64,000 nt of DNA, taken from assembly GCF_042726155.1 (NCBI RefSeq), contig NZ_JBHXHV010000001.1:186001-250000 (forward strand). The letters are read 5' to 3'. Of the stretch, positions 32,821 through 39,924 are shown one piece after another. Under the pieces are notes generated by a model. The model searched no databases, was not told the DNA's origin, and saw only the letters and a program-made list of their open reading frames with translations. Every line of letters starts with the position of its first letter. Position 1 is the stretch's first letter. Origin of the DNA: Leucobacter sp042726155. GTDB lineage: Bacteria > Actinomycetota > Actinomycetes > Actinomycetales > Microbacteriaceae. The position numbers were made by a program, and so were the translations under genes.

Positions 32821-33306
32821 CTACTTGCGCGGCTTGGCAGGGCGGTTCTGCCGGTTCGCACCCTTACCGGGCTTAGTCGGCGGGCGCCGATTGATGCCGG
32901 CCATGCGCAGACCAGTCTGCACAAGCGACAGTGTGCGCAGCGACTTGATCTCGCGCAGCGGCACCCAGCGCGCTTCGTCAGAGGAGCCGTCGACCTCGTT
33001 GCGGAGTGGCCCATCGTTCACGGTCGCGCGATAGACAATGCGAATCGTGTGCAGTTCAGGATCGTCGCCAGCGGGCACTTCTTCCCGCACCATCACGCGC
33101 GAGTCGACGCCGAGCAACTTACCGACGCGCGCTTCGAGGCCGGTTTCCTCTGCGACCTCTCGCACGACGGTGTCGCGGGGATCCTCGCCGTTTTCGATAC
33201 CGCCCCCGGGCAGCGTCCAGCCGTGCAAATGACCACGTCGCCAGTGTGTGAGCAGGATCTTGCCGCGCCGCTCTACCACCGCGTAGGCAGCCACTCGAAG
33301 ATCCAT
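32821..33306 (-). CDS. NUDIX hydrolase
   Basis: 161 residues with a complete Nudix box, GGGIENGEDPRDTVVREVAEETG, given here as GGGIENGEDP and REVAEETG, at about 34-56. It hydrolyses a nucleoside diphosphate linked to another moiety; the substrate is not predictable. The C-terminus is basic (PPTKPGKGANRQNRPAKPRK). The ATG at 33306 follows TAGGCT by six bases, and the stop precedes the alpha/beta hydrolase stop region by no overlap; the two genes are codirectional and 9 bases apart. Confidence 0.93.
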   Translation of the reverse strand: MDLRVAAYAVVERRGKILLTHWRRGHLHGWTLPGGGIENGEDPRDTVVREVAEETGLEARVGKLLGVDSRVMVREEVPAGDDPELHTIRIVYRATVNDGPLRNEVDGSSDEARWVPLREIKSLRTLSLVQTGLRMAGINRRPPTKPGKGANRQNRPAKPRK

Positions 33307-33318
33307 GATCAGAGCCTA
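33307..33318 (-). promoter_or_regulatory. -10 box of a leaderless NUDIX transcript
   Basis: TAGGCT, six bases, then the ATG at 33306. The hexamer overlaps the last codon of the upstream hydrolase gene. Confidence 0.4.
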
Positions 33319-34593
33319 GTCGTTCGGGGTGGCTCTCAGCTCCGCGCGCGCCGAGGGTCCGTGAGCCGCCGAGCGCGCCTGCGCGGCGGCCCACCCGGTC
33401 AGCCAGCGGTCAAGCCGATCGTACGCTTCAGCACGAACGTCGACGCGCGACAGAAAGACGTCGTGTAGCGCCCCTTCGAGCCGATCAATAGTGAGGGTAT
33501 CGCCGAGACGCAACGACGCCTTCGCGATCTCGTCCACCTCGAGCACGGTGTCTGCGCTCGTCAGAGCGGGATCCCAGCGCAGCGGAATGGCCGAACGCGC
33601 CGAGAGCAGCATCACGATCGGCGCCGTGATCGACAGACCACGACTCACGCGCGCGTGACCGTCGAGAATGGCACGCAGCCACCCCGTGATCACCGCGTGG
33701 CTTTGCGCCGGCCGCCACCGCTCATCGACGAGATCGAGCTCGTCGCGGGGCCCGACTTCGCGCTGGGCGCGCGTGTAGAGGCCAGAATCGAATTGCGGGG
33801 CCGAATCATGCAGATTGAATCGGGCGCCAAGGTGCAGCAGCGGGGCGAGCAGCTGACGGCCCGCACCGGTCAACTGAAACTCGAGCCATGGGCTGTTGAG
33901 CACAATTCCGTGCGCGCGGTTCGGGTGGGTCGATGCCCACAGGCTGAGCACGAGGCCGCCGGTGGAGTGGCCGAACAGGAGCAACTTGCGATCGCTGTCC
34001 CCTGGTGCCGAGTCAGCTGGCACCGGGTGCCCAATTGCGTCGAGCGCCATGCCGATTTCAAGATCGTAGTCATCGAGATTCTCGATGTAGCCGGGTGTCT
34101 GGCCGTCCCGAAGACTGCGGCCGTACTTGCGCAGGTCGAGCGCGTAGAAACGCGCGCCGCGATCGGTCCAGAACTTCGCCATCGTGCGTTGGAAGAAATA
34201 ATCGGACCAGCCGTGCACGTAGAGCACGTCAACATTCTCAAGCAATCGATGGCGCCCGAGCACTCGGTCAAAGAACGACCGCGCTGTAGGCAGCGACCGC
34301 ACGAGCGTCGCGACCATCGGCCCTTCGTCGTCAGCGCCCAAATCAAGCTCGGCCGCCTCGAACCCGTCGCCGAGCACGTCTGGCGCCCACGCGAGCGGTC
34401 CCGGCTCTACGGGCGGCGGCTTCGGCGTGCGCGGAACGAGCACATTGTCGGGGGCGGGGGCGAGTGATCCCGAACGAGAGGAGTAGCGCCCCGCGGGAGC
34501 CGGAGCGGCCGGGCCCGCCGGGAGCCGAGTGCTCGGGGCCGGGGTCACTGGCCCTGGACCGCCGTGTCGCGCCGATACCCCACCCTGCTCCAT
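33316..34593 (-). CDS. Alpha/beta hydrolase (lysophospholipase-like)
   Basis: 425 residues. A Pro/Ala-rich, probably disordered N-terminus (about 1-65) precedes an alpha/beta hydrolase fold with VLYVHGWSDYFFQ (oxyanion loop), the nucleophile elbow GHSTGG, and a late His in EGALHDVFLSR. It resembles serine aminopeptidase S33/lysophospholipase-type proteins common in Actinobacteria. No signal peptide is visible. The ATG at 34593 lies six bases after TACACT, supporting this long form. The substrate is unknown. Confidence 0.87.
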   Translation of the reverse strand: MEQGGVSARHGGPGPVTPAPSTRLPAGPAAPAPAGRYSSRSGSLAPAPDNVLVPRTPKPPPVEPGPLAWAPDVLGDGFEAAELDLGADDEGPMVATLVRSLPTARSFFDRVLGRHRLLENVDVLYVHGWSDYFFQRTMAKFWTDRGARFYALDLRKYGRSLRDGQTPGYIENLDDYDLEIGMALDAIGHPVPADSAPGDSDRKLLLFGHSTGGLVLSLWASTHPNRAHGIVLNSPWLEFQLTGAGRQLLAPLLHLGARFNLHDSAPQFDSGLYTRAQREVGPRDELDLVDERWRPAQSHAVITGWLRAILDGHARVSRGLSITAPIVMLLSARSAIPLRWDPALTSADTVLEVDEIAKASLRLGDTLTIDRLEGALHDVFLSRVDVRAEAYDRLDRWLTGWAAAQARSAAHGPSARAELRATPND

Positions 34594-34605
34594 AGCCCCA
34601 GTGTA
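34594..34605 (-). promoter_or_regulatory. -10 box of a leaderless hydrolase transcript
   Basis: TACACT, six bases, then the ATG at 34593. Confidence 0.5.
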
Positions 34606-34646
34606 CGTGGGGAGGGGCAGGGCGGGGTCAGATCGGCTGTCGCTCG

Positions 34647-35636
34647 CTACTTCAGCGTGACCTGGGCGGCTTCCGCGCGTACCGACACGGCGTGCTTCGA
34701 CGACTCGTCAATTGAGAGCTGGTTCTTCACTTCGCCGAGCTCTGAAGCGATGTCGACTCGATAATCTGCCTGGGGAAGATCGATCACTGCGCGACCCGTG
34801 GCGGCGTTCACGGCCACGCGATCCGGCGCCTTGCCCGTGAGGTTCACCTCCGCAGAACCCGCTGCGACCTCGACCTCGGCTGTGCGTACCCCAGCGAGAT
34901 CGATTACGGCCTTGCCCGCTTCGACATCGACGGCGGCGCTCTGCGCCTCGCCGTCGATGCGCGCCTCCCCCGCATCGACACTGAGATCGAGTTCACGGAA
35001 GGATCCAGTGGCCTGCAGCGCCCCACCTTCAAGACTGATGTCAGCGTCAAGGGTGCCAGTTTCGCTCAGCGACTTCGGAAGCGTCAGCGTGGCGGTCGTG
35101 TGATTTCCGTCGGCACAATTGAACAGGCAGCTGACGCCGCGATTGGGAGTCTCCACCGAGAGCTGACCCTCATCGACGGCGAGCTTCCAGGCATCCGCGC
35201 TTGGCCCCGCGACCGTGAGTTCGGCCTCCGAGACATCACCGAACGCGAGTGTGAAATCAGCGGCCCCGATTTCGAGGTCGAGAGACGAGACGCCGTCGAT
35301 TGCCATCGTGTACGACTGCTCGCCGGTCGGCCCGTCGGCATCGGGCACGGCTGCAACATCAGACTGGTCGTCGAACGTGTCGAAGTCGTCGAAGTGTTCG
35401 CCGCCGCTGCTAGCCGCACCGTCCACGATCGATTCAAGCGAATCCACGCGCATCGGTGATAGCGCCGCATACGTCGCTGAAGCACCGACGGCGACGAGCG
35501 CAACGCCCCCCACGACGGCAGTCACTGCGACGATCGTGCGCTTGGCGGTTGTTGCCCGACTCGAGGGCTGCGGAGTCGGCTGCGGCATCTGCTGCGGCTC
35601 GTTGGGGTTTCCTGGGGCGTTCATTCGGGCGTTCAT
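34647..35636 (-). CDS. DUF4097-like beta-helix membrane-anchored protein
   Basis: 329 residues. A Pro/Gln-rich cytosolic start, one membrane span (IVAVTAVVGGVALVAVGASATYAAL, about 33-57), then a repetitive beta-rich extracellular domain with DUF4097-type steps (LDADISLEGGAL, LDLSVDAGEARIDG, VDVEAGKAVIDLAG, VEVAAGSAEVNLTG). Two cysteines lie in CLFNCADG. Proteins of this kind often accompany LiaRS-like envelope-stress systems. Its start overlaps the response regulator stop by 4 bases, so it is the third gene of the operon and likely a sensor or effector of envelope stress. Confidence 0.8.
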   Translation of the reverse strand: MNARMNAPGNPNEPQQMPQPTPQPSSRATTAKRTIVAVTAVVGGVALVAVGASATYAALSPMRVDSLESIVDGAASSGGEHFDDFDTFDDQSDVAAVPDADGPTGEQSYTMAIDGVSSLDLEIGAADFTLAFGDVSEAELTVAGPSADAWKLAVDEGQLSVETPNRGVSCLFNCADGNHTTATLTLPKSLSETGTLDADISLEGGALQATGSFRELDLSVDAGEARIDGEAQSAAVDVEAGKAVIDLAGVRTAEVEVAAGSAEVNLTGKAPDRVAVNAATGRAVIDLPQADYRVDIASELGEVKNQLSIDESSKHAVSVRAEAAQVTLK

Positions 35637-36343
35637 GCTGAGGCTCCGGTCTGTGTGTTCGGGTAATTGTGGTCCGCGTCGCCTGGCGCGGTCGCTCCCA
35701 CGCTTTCGAAGTGCGCAATGGCCGCGAGTACGCGACGATTGCCGCCGCCGTCTGGCTCCAAGCCAAGCTTCTGGAAGATTGCAGTGATGTGCTTTTCGAC
35801 ACTCGCTTCCGAGAGGAACAGGAGGGAGGCGATCGCCTGATTCGAGCGGCCCTCGGCGAGCGCTGCGAGCACGGTGCGCTCGCGTTCGGTGAGCGCGCGC
35901 ATGCGGTCATCTCGCGAGCGCCTCGTCAGCAATTGCGCAACGACCTCCGGGTCAAGCACCGTCGCGCCGTCGGCAATGCGCTGAACGGATTCGATGAACT
36001 CCCCCACGTCTGCGACGCGATCCTTCAGCAGGTAGCCAAATGCGCCGCCCTGGGCCGCGATGAGCTCACTCGCGTATCGCTCCTCGACGTACTGGGACAG
36101 CACGAGCACGGGCAGGCCGGGCCGAGTACGGCGAAGTTCGAGCGCGGCGAGTATGCCCTCATCGGTGAACGTGGGCGGCAGCCGCACGTCGAGGATGCAC
36201 AGTTCGGGGTCGGTCGTTGCCACAGCCCCGGCGAGCTCGCTCGCCTCGGGCAGCGCCGCGACAACGGTGTGCCCACCGTGCTCAAGCAGCCGCACCAGGC
36301 CCTCGCGCAAGAGGACAGAGTCCTCACAGATCAGGATGCGCAC
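35633..36343 (-). CDS. LuxR/NarL-family response regulator
   Basis: 236 residues. The receiver domain has the acidic pair in ILICEDS, the phosphorylated Asp in CILDVRLPP and the Lys in YLLKDRV; the C-terminal LuxR HTH has LTERERTVLAALAEGRSNQA and ASVEKHITAIFQKLGL. The GTG at 36343 matches the domain start; longer in-frame starts run into the kinase gene. It overlaps the histidine kinase gene by 13 bases and the DUF4097 gene by 4. Confidence 0.95.
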   Translation of the reverse strand: MRILICEDSVLLREGLVRLLEHGGHTVVAALPEASELAGAVATTDPELCILDVRLPPTFTDEGILAALELRRTRPGLPVLVLSQYVEERYASELIAAQGGAFGYLLKDRVADVGEFIESVQRIADGATVLDPEVVAQLLTRRSRDDRMRALTERERTVLAALAEGRSNQAIASLLFLSEASVEKHITAIFQKLGLEPDGGGNRRVLAAIAHFESVGATAPGDADHNYPNTQTGASA

Positions 36344-37686
36344 GGTACGCTCACCTCCAACGCGGTCGGCCCGCCCTGCGGGCTGTCGAGGCGTGTCGTA
36401 CCGCCGGCCGCAAGTACCCGGTTCATGACGCCGTCGAGCCCGCCTCCCGGCGTGACACGCGCGCCACCGATACCGTTGTCTTCGACGCGCGCCCACAGCT
36501 GGGGCGGCAGTGTCGTGTCTGCGTCGCGAACGCGCACGGTGACTCGTGCTTCACTCGCCCGCGAGTGCTTTGCCGCGTTCGTGAGTGACTCAGCGATGGC
36601 GAAGTAGACCGCGGCCTCTGCCTCCCGGCTGTAGCGCTCGCTCAGGCGAACATCGACCTGCACAGGGATGTGCGATCGAGCTGCCAGCGCCGACAGTGCC
36701 GCGTCAAGTCCGCGATCATCAAGCACCGAGGCGTAGATGCCTCGCGCCAGCTGCCGCAGCTCGGTGATGGCGGCCTTTGTTGACGCGTGCGCCTCCGCAA
36801 CGAGGAGCTTCGCCGCTTCCGGGTCGCTATCGATCTTCTCCTGTGCCAGACCAAGCGTCATCCCCACCGACACCAGGCGCGGCTGTACGCCATCGTGGAG
36901 GTCACGTTCGATGCGCGTTCGCTCGACATCAGCGGCGCGCACGGCGCCCTCCCGCTGCTGTGCCGAGACGCGTGCGTGTTCGGTGAGTTCCGCGTTGGTG
37001 GCTCCAGAGCCGATGATGGCGACGGTGATCACCCGGTGCAGCAGTGCCAGTCCGACGATGCACGCTGCGCTCAGCAGCATGCCGACGATGCCTGGCTGCC
37101 ACCACACGTTGAAGGTGCGGAACATCGAGATGAACGAGTGCACAAAGCCCTGTGCGAGCCCCAGCACGGCGGCTCCCATCGCGCTCGCGATCGCGAAACT
37201 GGCGACCGAGCGCCACATAGACCCGTCGACCGACTGCCGCAGCACTGAGCCGAACCAGCCCCCGAAGCCCGGCGTGCGCCGCGGCTGCCAGCGCGGCTCG
37301 GTGACCTGCAGGTTGTAGAGGCCGCCAACGCGGTAGTTCTCAAACCAGGCGATACCGAAAAGCGCGTACACAACGGCGACGAGGAGAACGATGCCGACGC
37401 CGATAATGAGCATGCCGATGCCCGTGCCCAAGATGGTGAGAAGCAGCACGGTGAGCGTGAAGCCGACGAACCCGAGGGCCGCTAGGTGCAGCAGGGTCAG
37501 CGCGATGCGGTACGGGGCGCGAACCGCCGGCTTTGCCTCGGGGGCCGCAGAGGGCACCGGTGCCGGAGGTGTCTGTTCGGGGAGCGGCACAGTCTGCTGC
37601 GCATCAGTTGCCGGTGCGGCGGCCGATGTCGCTTGCAACGGCGCGAAGGGCGTCGTTACCGCTGAGGTGTCAAGAGGTGTGGTCAT
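36331..37686 (-). CDS. Sensor histidine kinase (HisKA_3, LiaS/DesK type)
   Basis: 451 residues: a Pro/Ala-rich start, four or five membrane spans with a PspC/DUF1707-adjacent sensory layout (LTLLHLAALGFVGFTLTVLL, IGMLIIGVGIVLLVAVVYAL and others), the dimerisation-phosphorylation helix with His in RIERDLHDGVQ, and a GHKL ATPase domain (ESLTNAAKHSRA, VEDNGIGGA, GGGLDGVMNR). It phosphorylates the response regulator encoded next. The ATG at 37686 follows TAGCTT by six bases. Confidence 0.94.
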   Translation of the reverse strand: MTTPLDTSAVTTPFAPLQATSAAAPATDAQQTVPLPEQTPPAPVPSAAPEAKPAVRAPYRIALTLLHLAALGFVGFTLTVLLLTILGTGIGMLIIGVGIVLLVAVVYALFGIAWFENYRVGGLYNLQVTEPRWQPRRTPGFGGWFGSVLRQSVDGSMWRSVASFAIASAMGAAVLGLAQGFVHSFISMFRTFNVWWQPGIVGMLLSAACIVGLALLHRVITVAIIGSGATNAELTEHARVSAQQREGAVRAADVERTRIERDLHDGVQPRLVSVGMTLGLAQEKIDSDPEAAKLLVAEAHASTKAAITELRQLARGIYASVLDDRGLDAALSALAARSHIPVQVDVRLSERYSREAEAAVYFAIAESLTNAAKHSRASEARVTVRVRDADTTLPPQLWARVEDNGIGGARVTPGGGLDGVMNRVLAAGGTTRLDSPQGGPTALEVSVPCAS

Positions 37687-37698
37687 GCTTCTAAGCTA
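37687..37698 (-). promoter_or_regulatory. -10 box of a leaderless histidine-kinase transcript
   Basis: TAGCTT, six bases, then the ATG at 37686. Confidence 0.45.
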
Positions 37699-37827
37699 GG
37701 CGCTGCGCGCGCTGAGCGGCAGCGAGGCAACCCGAGACCTCGATTCGGGGTTTCCCTACCTTCGGCAGTTCTCACTCGCATTGCCATGCTCTCACTCGCG
37801 CATCGCGTCTGAGATCGCAAGCTCGAG

Positions 37828-37962
37828 TCAGCGACGTTCCACGTGAAACGAGCTCTCGTCCACCCTCACCAGTGCAAGGTCTGCGGGGTCGGGCGTGAAG
37901 ATTTGCTCGACCGCCACACCGAAGGTGGCCGCGAGTCGCAATGCGCTCAACCACGTGTTAGT
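37828..37962 (-). pseudogene. Remnant of an Xre-type HTH regulator (3' part)
   Basis: The frame ending at 37828 encodes TNTWLSALRLAATFGVAVEQIFTPD and then a short tail (shown as WLSALRLAATFGVAVEQIF). This matches the final helices of Xre/Cro-type regulators, which commonly read '..LALRIARVFGVSVEEIF'. The helix-turn-helix part upstream is missing: the frame runs into the TY-Chap coding region in another register, and that gene's stop lies at 37958. A 5'-deleted regulator is the simplest reading. The parS-like site at 37835-37850 lies in its last codons. Confidence 0.5.
37835..37850. promoter_or_regulatory. parS-like ParB site 1
   Basis: CGTTCCACGTGAAACG, 13 of 16 to TGTTTCACGTGAAACA, with the central CACGTG and the inner GAAAC intact. 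Confidence 0.55.
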
Positions 37963-38428
37963 TGGTGGCAAGGCCGAGTCTCGGGAGCTTAAGCGAGGAT
38001 TCCCCGCGGTCGAGCCTCGCAATTCGCTCAGGTGACCAAGTCACACCCGCGGGCATCTGCTCTGGTTCCCGCCATGCGCGGTACCTCAGGTAGTCAGGGC
38101 TCGGAATGCCGTAGGCGTCTCGAAGGGCCGTCACGCAGCGACCGGCGAGTAGTTGGTATTCGGCCGTGAGAGCGGGAAGCTCCAGCGAGGACGTCCAGTT
38201 CGGTACGTCAAAGCTTGCTGCAGTCCAGCCCGCCGCCGACAGCGTCGCCTCGTTGGCGATTGCGACGACCTCCGTTCCCGGTGCTTCAGCGTCCAACCGC
38301 TGCTGTCCACCGGCGAACTGCACATAGCGGCGGGGATCAGCTCCCGATGCGATGATCAGAAAGACGCGTTCAGTGACGCTGCGGAGTGCCGAAGCGAGGC
38401 CGTGCTCGAACCCGATCCAGTCAGTCAT
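37958..38428 (-). CDS. TY-Chap domain protein
   Basis: 156 residues resembling the TY-Chap family (type III secretion-chaperone-like, YbjN-related fold): FEHGLASALRSVTERVFLII, DPRRYVQFAGG, LRDAYGIPSPDYLRYRAW. Family members are small helper or chaperone-like proteins, often near secreted polymorphic toxins; the partner here is not clear. The start overlaps the DUF6301 stop by 4 bases. Confidence 0.65.
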   Translation of the reverse strand: MTDWIGFEHGLASALRSVTERVFLIIASGADPRRYVQFAGGQQRLDAEAPGTEVVAIANEATLSAAGWTAASFDVPNWTSSLELPALTAEYQLLAGRCVTALRDAYGIPSPDYLRYRAWREPEQMPAGVTWSPERIARLDRGESSLKLPRLGLATN

Positions 38429-38913
38429 TCGTACCTCTCCATCTTGCGTGCAAGGGCTGCGCCCTGCGGAGTGTCGTACGTTACAGACACACCTCTCAGG
38501 GCGCGCGTGACGGTGACGCGTGCCGTCTGCGTGACTTCCCACCGCGCAGTTGCCACTTCGCCGTCGTCTTGAAGTTGCGGCACGCCCCAGCGTGACTTTC
38601 CTTCTCGCACGATGAGCGTGAACGCGTCGCCGAGAAACGCCAACGAGTTGTCTGTCACATCCCGAATGGTGTCAGTGACGTCCAGACCACAATCCATCAG
38701 CTGATCTTTCAACTCGATCATCATCACGTCAGCGTTACTGAGGCTCGACACCGAATTCACCAGATACGTCTCCTGATTCTCGTCCTCGGTGATCCACCCG
38801 AAACGCTGCACGGCTCGCTGCTGCGCATCACCCTTCGACATCGGCCAAGCTTCGCCGATCCAGAAGTCGATGATGTCACAGACATCCGCAGGAGCCATTG
38901 CCTTCCAGTTCAT
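38425..38913 (-). CDS. DUF6301-like protein
   Basis: 162 residues, soluble, probably alpha/beta: MNWKAMAPADVCDIIDFWI, ALAVDR-like RAVQRFGWIT, IELKDQLMDCGLDVTDTIRD, and a late beta section ending RKMERYE. This resembles the DUF6301 family by eye. It is the first gene of the pair with the TY-Chap protein. The ATG at 38913 follows TAGGGT by six bases. The function is unknown; an immunity-like role is possible but unsupported here, since no toxin gene is adjacent. Confidence 0.65.
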   Translation of the reverse strand: MNWKAMAPADVCDIIDFWIGEAWPMSKGDAQQRAVQRFGWITEDENQETYLVNSVSSLSNADVMMIELKDQLMDCGLDVTDTIRDVTDNSLAFLGDAFTLIVREGKSRWGVPQLQDDGEVATARWEVTQTARVTVTRALRGVSVTYDTPQGAALARKMERYE

Positions 38914-38925
38914 ATAAGAACCCTA
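38914..38925 (-). promoter_or_regulatory. -10 box of a leaderless DUF6301 transcript
   Basis: TAGGGT, six bases, then the ATG at 38913. Confidence 0.4.
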
Positions 38926-39019
38926 GCTTCGGGACATCGTGTGCCGTCAGCTCTGAGAGGCCACAAACACTGCTTCATCACCGTCGATTCGCGTCAGCCG
39001 CCGAGGTCTGGGATCAAGA

Positions 39020-39061
39020 AAGCCCCCGGTCGCTGCGATCTCTCGCGTAAACCAGGGGCTT
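39020..39061 (-). terminator. Terminator of tRNA-Ala
   Basis: AAGCCCC (39020-39026) pairs with GGGGCTT (39055-39061) directly after the tRNA CCA end. On the minus strand TTTCTT follows the stem. Confidence 0.5.
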
Positions 39062-39062
39062 G

Positions 39063-39138
39063 TGGTGGATCCTGGGAGAATCGAACTCCCGACATCCTGC
39101 TTGCAAAGCAGGCACTCTACCAACTGAGTTAAGGACCC
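39063..39138 (-). tRNA. tRNA-Ala (anticodon TGC)
   Basis: Acceptor GGGTCCT (5', from 39138) pairs with AGGATCC; discriminator A and an encoded CCA (39065-39063) follow. The D arm is ACTCAGTTGGTAGAGT, the anticodon arm CCTGC-TTTGCAA-GCAGG with anticodon TGC, and the T arm GGGAG-TTCGATT-CTCCC. Confidence 0.96.
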
Positions 39139-39197
39139 GAGTGGACTTCGAAAAGTTCCGCTCACTGTTCTGGCCAGAGACCGGAACAACTTGATCT

Positions 39198-39226
39198 ACT
39201 TTACAGACTCGTTGCCCGATGTGCAA
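39198..39226 (-). promoter_or_regulatory. Promoter of tRNA-Ala
   Basis: TTGCAC (39226-39221), 17 bases, TAAAGT (39203-39198) on the minus strand, about 60 bases before the tRNA. It shows tRNA-Ala has its own promoter after the tRNA-Ile terminator. Confidence 0.65.
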
Positions 39227-39273
39227 AAGCGGGCCGCGCAGGGCGTGGCGGATGCCGCTCCCCCACACAACAA

Positions 39274-39304
39274 CGAAGGCCCCGCCAAACTGGCGGGGCC
39301 TTCG
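39274..39304 (-). terminator. Terminator of tRNA-Ile
   Basis: A perfect 14-base stem (CGAAGGCCCCGCCA / TGGCGGGGCCTTCG) with an AAC loop begins 8 bases after the tRNA-Ile CCA end on the minus strand. Confidence 0.8.
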
Positions 39305-39312
39305 TGCGGTTG

Positions 39313-39389
39313 TGGTGGGGCTACCAGGATTTGAACCTGGGACCTCTTCATTATCAGTGAAGCGCTCTAACCAACTGAGCTATAGCCCC
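39313..39389 (-). tRNA. tRNA-Ile (anticodon GAT)
   Basis: Acceptor GGGGCTA (5', from 39389) pairs with TAGCCCC; discriminator A and an encoded CCA follow. The anticodon arm is CTTCA-CTGATAA-TGAAG with anticodon GAT and the T arm CCAGG-TTCAAAT-CCTGG. It lies downstream of gyrA-DUF3566, the usual actinobacterial place. Confidence 0.96.
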
Positions 39390-39403
39390 TCGACCAAGAA
39401 ATG

Positions 39404-39432
39404 ACTCTACCCGAATCCTAGTCAATTCTGAA
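39404..39432 (-). promoter_or_regulatory. Candidate promoter of tRNA-Ile
   Basis: TTCAGA (39432-39427), 17 bases, TAGAGT (39409-39404), about 15 bases before the tRNA 5' end. A better -35-like TTGACT nearby has the wrong spacing. Confidence 0.45.
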
Positions 39433-39516
39433 ATCGACCCTGGATACCGGGCGTGGTGCGAGGCAGTTCTGGCCAGTCGCTCCGCGGAAATGGGGAGCGA
39501 CTGACCAGATGATGCG

Positions 39517-39924
39517 CTAGTTGCTGGTGAAACCGAGCTGGAACCCGCCGAGGACGCGCACGAGTAGGTTGTAGACCAGCGAGCTGACCGCGCCGAGCGC
39601 GGTACCCACGATAATGTTCAGGATCCCGACTACGACCGAGAAGCCGAGCACCTGCGGGAAGCCGATGATCTTCATGAGGCTGTTGTCTTCGCCCACGATG
39701 TCCATAAAGAGCTGGTCGACCTGCGCGAAGACGCCGGTCTGCAGCAGCACCGTGTAAATCAGGATCGTGGCGACGACGCTCACGATCGCGAAGCAAATCG
39801 CTACGAGGAACGAAAACTTCACCGCGGACCAGAAGTCCACGTACACGAGCTTCAGGCGAACCTGCTTCGCCGGCGCCTTCTTACGGGTCTTCTTGGCCAG
39901 CTTGTCGGCGACAGTGTTACTCAT
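39517..39924 (-). CDS. DUF3566 membrane protein downstream of gyrA
   Basis: 135 residues: a basic start (KLAKKTRKKAPAKQVRLKLV), a first span (VKFSFLVAICFAIVSVVATILIY), a loop with VDQLFMDIVGEDNS, and a second span (FSVVVGILNIIVGTALGAVSSLV). This is the DUF3566 family, found next to gyrA across Actinobacteria (CwsA-adjacent region in mycobacteria); the function is unknown. Its start overlaps the gyrA stop by 8 bases. Confidence 0.93.
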   Translation of the reverse strand: MSNTVADKLAKKTRKKAPAKQVRLKLVYVDFWSAVKFSFLVAICFAIVSVVATILIYTVLLQTGVFAQVDQLFMDIVGEDNSLMKIIGFPQVLGFSVVVGILNIIVGTALGAVSSLVYNLLVRVLGGFQLGFTSN

